From contig CAZLCS010000001.1 in NCBI GenBank assembly GCA_964557955.1, forward strand, positions 62,001 to 126,000: a DNA stretch of 64,000 bases. The letters run 5' to 3'. Below the pieces are notes generated by a model. It made no database searches and was not told the origin of the DNA. It saw only the letters and a list, made by a program, of their open reading frames with translations. The position numbers were made by a program, and so were the translations under genes. Of the stretch, positions 15,450 to 23,700 are shown piece by piece (within the stretch, counting starts at the first letter, position 1; each line of letters starts with the position of its first letter). This DNA comes from JALOOX01 sp964557955 (GTDB lineage Bacteria > Desulfobacterota > Syntrophobacteria > Syntrophobacterales > Syntrophobacteraceae).

Positions 15450-15476
15450 GGGAAGCCTTCATGGGAAGACTTCCCC
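15449..15476 (-). terminator. Hairpin in the fdhB-fdhE gap, possible attenuator
   Basis: GGGGAAG (15449-15455) pairs with CTTCCCC (15470-15476). On the minus strand the stem is followed by CTTTCC, a weak pyrimidine tract. It lies about 110 nt after the fdhB stop and may partly separate fdhE expression from fdhAB. Confidence 0.35.
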
Positions 15477-15587
15477 TGACTCGTCCCGGTCATCGCATGG
15501 GGCTCAACCTCCACCTGTGTATCGACCACCCGGAGGGTACATGGAGCCCAGGAGCCTTCGATCGCAGGTGGAATCCTAGTGCATTCC

Positions 15588-16319
15588 TCAGGCTTCTGCA
15601 ATCCCTTTGAAAAAGGCCTTGGCAGGTTTCAAAAGGCTGTGCAGGGCCAACTGGCGCGTCATGCCCGGATGGGCGCTGGCGATGGCGTTCTTGTGGTACT
15701 TCCTGGGATCGTCCACCACCAGATAAACGACCCGGATCTCCTCGGAATCGATCAGCTGCGCCTTGGGATACTTGGCTTTCAGTTTTTCCAGCCGCTCGTT
15801 GGCCAGCTTGAGCATCTCGTCGCGCTCGCCGAAGTTCATGGTGCCTGTCGGACAAACCTTGACGCAGGCGGGCTTCAGACCGTTGCTGACGCGGTCGATG
15901 CACATGGTGCACTTGACAATCCGTCCGTCAGCCGCCTTGCGGGGAATGTCGTACGGGCAGGACTCACGCACCTCCTCGAACGGGACCTGCTTGGTCTTTT
16001 CGTTGTAAACCACGGCTCCCGTGGCTTCGTCCTGGACGACCGCTTCGGGCACATGCCCTTCAATGGCGTCCTTGCAAGGGGGGATCAGGCAGTGGCGGCA
16101 CTGGTCCGCAAAGAAATACCAGGCGACTTTGCCGTCAGTCTCCAGTTCGCTGAAACGCACCAGCTTGAAGGTCGAGCCGTCCAGGTCCGGCGGATTCTGA
16201 TGGGAGCCCGTGTTCTTGGTCGGCACGGTCCCATTGCGGTTCCAGTTTTTGCAGGCAATCTGGCATCCCCGGCAGGCGGTGCAGCTGGTCGTGTCGATGA
16301 AAAAGCTTTTACCGGCCAT
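15588..16319 (-). CDS. fdhB: Formate dehydrogenase iron-sulfur (beta) subunit
   Basis: A 243-residue ferredoxin-like electron-transfer subunit with four cysteine clusters for four 4Fe-4S centres: CTACRGCQIAC near the N-terminus, CRHCLIPPC, the ESCPYDIP/CTMCIDRV pair and CVKVCPTG. It takes electrons from the catalytic FdhA subunit. There is no C-terminal TM helix, unlike E. coli FdnH/FdoH, and no cytochrome b gamma-subunit gene follows. That points to a soluble periplasmic FdhAB of the Desulfovibrio type that passes electrons to periplasmic c-type cytochromes (inference). Translation begins only 3 nt after the fdhA stop. It has no Tat signal of its own and would be co-exported with FdhA. Confidence 0.93.
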   Translation of the reverse strand: MAGKSFFIDTTSCTACRGCQIACKNWNRNGTVPTKNTGSHQNPPDLDGSTFKLVRFSELETDGKVAWYFFADQCRHCLIPPCKDAIEGHVPEAVVQDEATGAVVYNEKTKQVPFEEVRESCPYDIPRKAADGRIVKCTMCIDRVSNGLKPACVKVCPTGTMNFGERDEMLKLANERLEKLKAKYPKAQLIDSEEIRVVYLVVDDPRKYHKNAIASAHPGMTRQLALHSLLKPAKAFFKGIAEA

Positions 16320-16322
16320 GGC

Positions 16323-19300
16323 TTATGCTCCCTTCTTGCGAACGTTCACCATAAAGGCTTTGGTTTCCGGAATCCGGGTGTTGGGGTCACCGGCTGCGGG
16401 GGTGAGAAGATTGGCACTGTCACCGCCGCCCTTGGGCCATACCCAACCGTAATGCCAGGGCAATCCGACCTGGTGAACCTCCTGCCCATGAACCTTCATG
16501 GGCTGGAATCGCTTGGTCACGATGGCCACCGCTTCCACCATACCGCGCGGCGACTCCACAACAATCAGCTCCCCATTCTTGATCTGCTTGAGTTGAGCCA
16601 GCTGCTCGCTCATCTCGACGAATAGCTGGGGCTCCGCCTCGATCAGCCATGGGAGCCAGCGCGTGAGTACTCCGGTCTGCCAGTGCTCGGTCACGCGATA
16701 CGTGGTTCCTACGAACGGGAACCTTGGATCGCAGGTCTTGATCGCATCCTTTTCCGTCGTATAAACCGCCGCAACGGGATTGGTGAACTGGGAGCCCAGC
16801 AGGTTCTTCTCCACGGGGCATTCCATGGGCTCATAGTGCTCGGGGAAGGGACCGTCCTTCATGCCGGGACCGAAGAGTGCCCCATATCCATCCGCTCTCA
16901 TAATGAAGGGGAGCTTCCCGTCTTCGCGAGGTGTTCCGTCGGGGTTCCTGAGAGGATACCAGGGGCCGTCGGGAACGTCTCCCTTCCACTTCTGGGAGGC
17001 CCATTTGCCATCCTTCACTTCCCCCACGAACTCCACCACCGGCTTTTTGGGATTCCAAGGCTTCCCGGTGGGGTCGCAGGATGCGCGGTTGTAGATGATC
17101 CTTCGATTGACCGGCCATGCCCACGCCCACTTGGCGTAAAGGCCGATGCCGCTCTCGTCCTTGTTGTCCCGCCGGGCCATGTTGTTGCCGTCGGCGTTGT
17201 AACTCTGGCAGTAGATCCAGTTGCCGCAGGAGGTAGACCCATCATCCTTGAGCATGGCGAAGGCGGGGACGGGGTCGCCCTTCTTGTACTGCTTATCCTG
17301 AATGGTGACGTCCTGAGTGAAGAATCCGTTGATGGCCTTGGCGGCCAGATGGGGATCGAATTTACCCTTGGCCATGTAATCCCACTTGAGGTTCAGGATG
17401 GGATCGGGGAAGGCCGATTTCTTGTCGGGCTTCTGGTAGAGCTTACGAATCTCGTTGAAGAGCTCGACGATGATGTCGCCGTCGGGCAGGGCGTCTCCCG
17501 GCGGTTCCTGCGCTTTGTAGCGCCACTGCGCCCATCGACCGCTGTTGGAAATGGAGCCTTCCTTCTCCAGGAACGCGGAGCAGGGCAGGAAGAAAACTTC
17601 CGTCTTGACTTTCTTGGGATCCAGGCCTGGACCCTTCCAGAACGAGGCCGTCTCATTGTCGAAAAGATTGACCACCACCATCCAGTCGAGGTTGGCCAGG
17701 GCAGCACGGGTCTTGCCTGAATTGGCCCCGCTGCAAGCCGGGTTCTGGCCCCAGGAGAAGAATCCGGTAAACTCCTTCTTGTACATGGCATCGAAGAGGT
17801 CCAGCCATGTATACGTCTTTCCGTCTTCCGTCTTGGGCAGCCAGGCGTAGCCGAACTCGTTTTCCGGCTTGGCCGCCTCCCCGTACATGGACTTGAGGAA
17901 GCTCACGACGTACTTGGGACGATTCTGCCACCAGTTGGCGCTCAAAGGATCCTTGGTGACGGGAGTATACTTCTTGTTGTAATCGGCCAGGGTAGCCAGA
18001 GAGGCCGAAGGAGTCGGCAGATAGCCCGGCAGAATGTGGAAGAGAAGCCCGGCGTCTGTCGAGCCCTGCACATTGGACTCGCCGCGCATGGCATTCACTC
18101 CGCCGCCCGCAATCCCCATGTTTCCCAGCAGAAGCTGAATGATGCACATGGCTCGTATGTTCTGGACTCCCACCGTGTGCTGGGTCCACCCCATGGCATA
18201 CAGGTTGGTGCCCGCCTTATCGGGTACCCCTGTGGCTGCATAAGCCTCGTAGACTTTCAGAAGGTCCGCCTTCGGTGTGCCCGTAATGGATGAAACCGTG
18301 TCCAGGTCGTAACGAGCGTAGTGAGCTTTCATCAACTGTAGGACGCATCGGGGGTCCTGCAGGGTCAAGTCCTTCTTGGGCACCCCTTTCTCGTCCATCT
18401 CGAAGGCCCAGGCGGACGCATCGTATGCACGCTTCTCGGCGTTGTACCCCGAGAAAAGCCCATCCTTGAAATCGAATTTTCCACCGACGATATAGGGAGC
18501 GTTGGTGTAGTTGACCACGTATTCCTTGAAGTACTTTTCGTTTTCAAGGATGTATTTGATCATCCCACCCAGGAAGGCGATATCGGTGCCCGACCGAAGA
18601 GGGGCATAAATGTCCGCCTTGGTCGAAGTGCGCGTGAACCGGGGGTCGACATGGATGACGGTAGCCCCATTTTCCTTGGCCTTCATGATCCATCGGAAGG
18701 AAATGGGGTGGTTCTCGGCGGGGTTGCTCCCCATGATCAAGAGGCAGTCGCTGTTTGCAAAATCGATCCAGTGGTTCGTCATTGCGCCGCGTCCGAACGA
18801 CTCTGCCAGAGCCGCAACAGTGGCGCTGTGTCAAATACGGGCCTGATGTTCGATATACACCAGTCCCAGGGAGCGCAGCATAGCCTGGTAAATCCAGCAC
18901 TCCTCGTTGTCGAGGGCCGCACTGCCCACGGATGCGATGCCGTTGCACCGGTTGACGACCTGCCCTTTTTCATTGGTCTTCACAAAGCTCTTGTCGCGGC
19001 TGGCCTTTACGCGCTTGGCGATTTCCTTCAGGGCCCAATCCCACTTCTTGACCTGCCACTTGTCGCTGTTGGGGGCCCGGTACAACACCTTGGTGATGCG
19101 TTTGTCGTTCTGGGCTATCTGGTAGGATGAAGCCCCCTTGGCGCAGAGCGATCCACCGTTGATGGGATGGTCCGCATCGCCCTCGGTATAAATGACTTTC
19201 CCGGTCTTCTTGTCCGTGTGGCAGATGATTCCGCAGCCCACGGAACAATAGCAGCAGATGGTTGGTGTTTCCTTGGCGTCCTTGGTGCGCAACTCCCAGG

Positions 19301-19403
19301 TATAGGCCTGAACGGGGCTGAGATCGAATCCCAGTCCGCTCAGAGCCAGCCCCGCTGTGGCCGCACCCGAGACTTTCATGAAATCCCTTCGTGTCAGCTT
19401 CAT
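16323..19403 (-). CDS. fdhA: Selenocysteine-containing formate dehydrogenase catalytic subunit
   Basis: A 1026-residue protein read through an in-frame TGA at 18833-18831 as Sec191. The Tat signal is LTRRDFMKVSG (RR at residues 5-6) with a hydrophobic core to about 33. The 4Fe-4S motif is C50-x2-C53-x3-C57...C87. Sec191 sits in the family context HQARI-U-HSATVAALAESFGRGAMTNHW, where Sec ligates Mo/W and is followed by the conserved His. Downstream are the molybdopterin-guanine-dinucleotide binding domains (SDCLLIMGSNPAENHP; AMGWTQHTVGVQNIRAM; C-terminal SPRGMVEAVAIVTKRF). It oxidises formate to CO2, or reduces CO2, in the periplasm, passing electrons to FdhB. A standard gene caller would split it into 190- and 819-residue pieces. 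First gene of fdhA-B-E. Confidence 0.95.
18790..18833 (-). promoter_or_regulatory. Bacterial SECIS element for Sec191 of fdhA
   Basis: Immediately after the TGA (18833-18831), the minus strand can fold into a stem-loop whose tip reads TTGC-GGCTCT-GGCA. This places a purine-rich loop with the GGCTCT motif about 16-22 nt past the codon, as in the E. coli fdhF SECIS (loop GGTCT). SelB would bind it to deliver Sec-tRNA. The fold was judged by eye. Confidence 0.6.
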
Positions 19404-20146
19404 GCCATCCTCCCTCCACTGGGTCCAAAGCGACCCCGTCTCATGACCAACCAGAGTCCCCGATCAGGTTCCAGGCTGCAAGCCCCGGGACTCCGGACAA
19501 ACCGGCAACCGGAGGGTTGCCTCCGCATCCGCGTTCAACCTCGACGGCTTTCCATGACTTGGGGCTTTCAATCCGAACCATCCCGCAAAACGTCTGCAGA
19601 CCCTAACCCCCTCAATGTGCCGTTCCGCGAGATGGTCCATTTCTTTGTGTTACAATTAGCATAAATTGCACAATACCAATACGCCGATTCATACCAATAT
19701 GCAAATAAAACAGTCGGGTCCGTGCCGCGCAAAAGATTCTGATGAAACCTTCAAATCCGTTCAGGCCCTCTGCCCCTTATGTACACAGGCGGCTGACAGT
19801 AGACCGGCGTCACTGAAATGCGGGTTTCCGGTAAGGGTTGATAAGTGCATCGGGATTGTGCATGCCATCAACAGCCTCCAGCAAAGTGGAAAGCCGGTCA
19901 AGCGCGATCGTGGGCTCGAGTTTCATGAATTGCTGAAAGATGGAGCACTGCCTGAAGTGGGCTCACTATAAGCCAAAACCATTTTGCTCGCAATTTCTTT
20001 CGTGTGACTGGCAGGGAGCGATCGGGTAGACATCTGCCAGAAAATGCGGTAGCCAACATGATGTATTCTGTTGCGTTTTGCCTGCGAGGAAAACACCATG
20101 GAGCTGCAGCTCATTCCGAGTCAAAACTTCCACTGTGAGGAGCCAC
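19404..20146. other. Gene-poor 743-bp region upstream of fdhA
   Basis: The region holds the fdhA promoter side and the leader of the rightward small secreted protein gene. The only open frame of note (19666-19971, +) lacks a Shine-Dalgarno sequence and family resemblance and is not called. A direct repeat at 19673-19699 is listed separately. Confidence 0.5.
19673..19699. promoter_or_regulatory. Two ATACCAATA direct repeats upstream of fdhA
   Basis: ATACCAATA occurs at 19673-19681 and again at 19691-19699 (18 bp start to start) in an AT-rich patch about 270 bp upstream of fdhA. Tandem identical 9-mers in a promoter region suggest a regulator site; nothing in the sequence says which regulator. 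Confidence 0.3.
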
Positions 20147-20638
20147 ATGAAACCCAGATCGATTGTCCCGGTCGTGTTGTGCTTATTGGCGGTTTGCACT
20201 TTCTGGTGTCTGGACAGCGTGGCGGGCAGCGACCCCTGTGAGCTGCTCGCCAGAGCCGAAGCCGAAAAATGGCTCGGCGAGGCCGTCAAGGACCCCGAAT
20301 CGAAGGACACCGGCAACCCGCTGGGACAGAAGATGTGTTTGTACGATGCCGCGTCCTCCTCACGGTTCATTCATATCTCGATCATACGCACGGAAGAGAT
20401 GTCGAAAAAGGTTCGCGAGCATGGGCAGACTGGATTGACCGTGTATCAATCCACCAAGGAGATGCTGGATCCCGTTCGGGTGGTTCAAGGTGTCGGGGAT
20501 GATTCCTTTTGGGCGATACCCGGCCTCCACATCCTGAAGGGAACCGACTACATGGTCATTGGCGTGGGCAATACCGACAAGGAAGAGAATCTGGAGCTCG
20601 CCAAGCGTATCGCTGCCATGGTCCTGAGCCGGTTCTGA
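20147..20638 (+). CDS. Small secreted protein of unknown function (DUF3558-like pattern)
   Basis: A 163-residue protein with a classical signal peptide (MKPRSIVPVVLCLLAVCTFWCLDSV..., cleavage likely after the VAG near residue 26). The mature part starts DPCELLARAEAEKWLGE and has LGQKMCLYDA and a C-terminal helix ENLELAKRIAAMVL. The DPCxLL...xLGxxV...C pattern recalls small exported proteins of the DUF3558 type; this likeness is weak and the function is unknown. Two cysteines in the mature domain may form a disulfide. ATG 20147 is preferred over an upstream in-frame start at 20078 because of the AGGAG at 20138-20142 and the signal peptide. Apparently monocistronic. Confidence 0.65.
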   Translation: MKPRSIVPVVLCLLAVCTFWCLDSVAGSDPCELLARAEAEKWLGEAVKDPESKDTGNPLGQKMCLYDAASSSRFIHISIIRTEEMSKKVREHGQTGLTVYQSTKEMLDPVRVVQGVGDDSFWAIPGLHILKGTDYMVIGVGNTDKEENLELAKRIAAMVLSRF

Positions 20639-20722
20639 ACGACCGGCACCATCGCCGCTCGAGGATTGAAAGCTTCGTTCCGGAAGAAAGCTGAAGACTC
20701 ATCAGCTCGATAGCTCTCAAGC

Positions 20723-23700
20723 TCAACGGGCATGCGCTGCCTGCTCCTCCATCCCCGTGACGGGACAGGCCGTGCGATCTTCTTCGAGGTAACGCGCAAG
20801 CGCCCGGGCTGTGGCCGATATGGAGGCTGCAGCGATGAGGTCGGTGGGAGGTCCTTCCGCCACCAGGCGCCCTCCCGCCTCGCCGCTCCCCGGGCCGAGA
20901 TCGATGACGTAATCGCTCGCCCAGACCAGGTCCAGATTGTGCTCGATGACGAGCACCGTATGGCCCTGCTCCGTCAAAGCATGGAGGACGGAAATCAGCT
21001 TGATCACGTCGGCACGGTGGAGGCCGGTTGTGGGCTCGTCCAGGATGTACAGGGTGGCCATGCGATTGGCGCCGAGCTCGCTTGCGAGCTTGATGCGCTG
21101 GGCTTCTCCTCCCGAGAGTGTCGGGCTGGGCTGCCCCAGCCTCAGATAGCCCAGACCGAGGTCGCACAGGATCCGCAAGGGCCGGTGAATGCGGGGATAG
21201 GCGTCGAAGAGCTCGGCAGCCTCTTCGATGGTCATGGAAAGCACGTCGGCGATGGAGTGGTCCCGGTATCGGACAGCCAGGGTTTCGTTGTTGAAGCGGC
21301 TCCCGCCGCACGTCTCGCAGGAGACCCGCACATCGGGCAAGAAGCTCATCTCCACCCGCGTTTCCCCCTGGCCTTTACAGGCTTCGCAACGGCCCCCGGG
21401 GATGTTGAACGAGAACCGACCGGCTGCATACCCTCTGGATCTGGCTTCGGGAAGCAATGCAAAGAGCTTTCGGATCTCGTCCCAGACGCCCACGTAGGTT
21501 GCCGGAATCGATCGGGGGGTCCGGCCGATGGGATTGTGATCCACCTTCAGCACGCGTCGGACCGGCTCCCACCCAAGGATCGCCTCCACGGGAGTCGAGG
21601 GTCCGCCGTAGCGTCTTCCGAGCTTCTCCTGCAGCCCTTCAAAGACTACCTCCTCCACCAGGGTGGATTTCCCGGCGCCCGAAATCCCCGTCACACAAGT
21701 CAAGGTGCCCAGCGGAATGCGAACGTCGATTCCCTGAAGATTCCGGGCGGATGCCCTCACCAGTGTCAGCCAGCCCTCCCGGCCGGGCTCCCTTTTCCCA
21801 TTGGGACCCAGCAGCGAGTCCAGGGATGCACCGAACCACCGACTCGTCAGGCTTCGGGAATCGCGGCAAAGCTCGACGAAGGAGCCCTGGGCCACGAGCT
21901 CCCCTCCTGCCTTGCCGGCCCCCGGTCCCAGCTCGATGAGGGTGTCCGCCTGCCTCATGGTCTCGGCGTCGTGCTCCACCACGACCACGGTGTTGCCCTT
22001 TTCCTTCAGTCTTCGAAGGCATACCAGCAACCGTTGGTTGTCTGTGGGATGGAGCCCGATGGTGGGCTCGTCCAAAATGTAACAGATCCCGCGGAGGTTC
22101 GACCCAAGCTGTGCTGCCAGACGGATGCGCTGGGTCTCGCCGCCGGAGAGGGTATCCCCGGCTCGATCCAGCGCCAGGTATTCCAGGCCGACTTCCCGCA
22201 GGAAGGACAGTCTTCCCGAAACCTCCTTCAGGACAGGCTCCGCGATGAGGCTCTCGTCGGCTGAGAACCGCAGATCCGTCCAGGCCCGTTCGAAGTCATT
22301 GACGTTCAAATGAACCAGGTCCCCGATGGTCCAGCCCTGCAGGAAGACGCTGCGGGCCTGGGCATTGAGGCGGTGACCGCTGCAGTCGGGGCATGGAATG
22401 TCCTCGTGGAGCGCCTGAACCGCTGCCCAGGCCTTGTCCTCTTCACCGATTTTCGAGAGCACCGACAGAAGGCCGGGAAGCTCCTTTGACAAACCGTTCA
22501 AAATGCCATCGCGCTGGAAGGCGCTGAGCTCCGCAGGAGTTCGCTCGGGATCGATCTCCAGGTCGCTCTGCCAGCGCTGCTCCAATCGTTTTCCGAGGCT
22601 TTTCAGGCCGCCCAGCCACACAAAAGAGCGCAGGAACTTCAGCAACCCGTCGTTGAGGGGCAGGTGGAGGGGGCCCAGCACGCGATCGGGGTCGAGGACC
22701 CTTGAGGTTCCCAGTCCCATGCAGGCGGGGCACCATCCCTGACGGGTGTTGAAGGAAAAGAGGCGGGGGTCCAGCGGCGACAGGCCTTTCTGGCAGGTGT
22801 GGCAGTACAGGTGCTGGCTCAAGACCTGCTCCGTTTCTCCGGCCACGATGAGCGACCCGTTGCCGAGTGCCAGGCCCTTGCGGATCCTCTGGACCCATTC
22901 GTCGCTGGATGTGACGGGCTGCCCGGCCAGCGGCACAACCGCCTCGATATCGTGCTCTCGATGCCGAGCCAGCGATGGAATCGGGTCCAACGGCAGGAGG
23001 GCGCCGTCCACTCGCACCGTGTCGTAACCAAGTTTTTGGAGACGCTGGAAGAGATCCCTGTAAATGCCCTTGCGTCCGCGGACCAGGGGCGCCAGGATCT
23101 CGATGCGGCGTTCTCGCGCAGCCCGCTCCAACATCGCGAGGATCTGATCGACGCTCAGGGCCACCAGCTCCTGTCCGCATCCCGGACAGTGCTGTCGGCC
23201 GAGCTTGGTGAACAGGAGGCGAACGAAGTGGTAAATCTCGGTAATGGTCGCCACCGTGGACCGCCGATTGAGGCGGCTCATGCGCTGCTCGATGGCGACG
23301 GTGGGCGGGAGGCCCAGGATCTGATCGACGCTCGGCTTCTCGAGGATCTTGAAATACTGTCGAACGTAGCTGGAGAGGCATTCCAGGTAGCGGCGCTGTC
23401 CCTCGGCAAAAAGAACGTCGAACGCCAGCGTGGATTTTCCCGATCCGCTGAGCCCCGTGAGCACCACCATCTTCTCCCTTGGGAGGTTCACCCGTTCGAT
23501 CCTGAGGTTGTGCTCGTAGGCTCCCTTCACGACGATAGCAGTGGAAGAGTTGCCTGATATGCCCGACTTCTGTTGGGAAGGGGCTGACGCGAAGACAGAG
23601 GATGTTCGGGCTGGAGAGGTCCACGAACGCCGAATCTCTGCAGCTTCCAGGAACGTTTCCTGGATGGGAAGTGCCGAGAGACGGGCATCCGCATCAGCAG

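Noticed and set aside
18831..18833. TGA in fdhA read as a frameshift or pseudogene
   Set aside because: Position, flanking residues and the following hairpin match selenocysteine insertion; both halves are intact and in the same frame.
19666..19971. 101-codon open frame with four cysteines upstream of fdhA
   Set aside because: No ribosome-binding site, no recognised family; likely chance in a promoter region.
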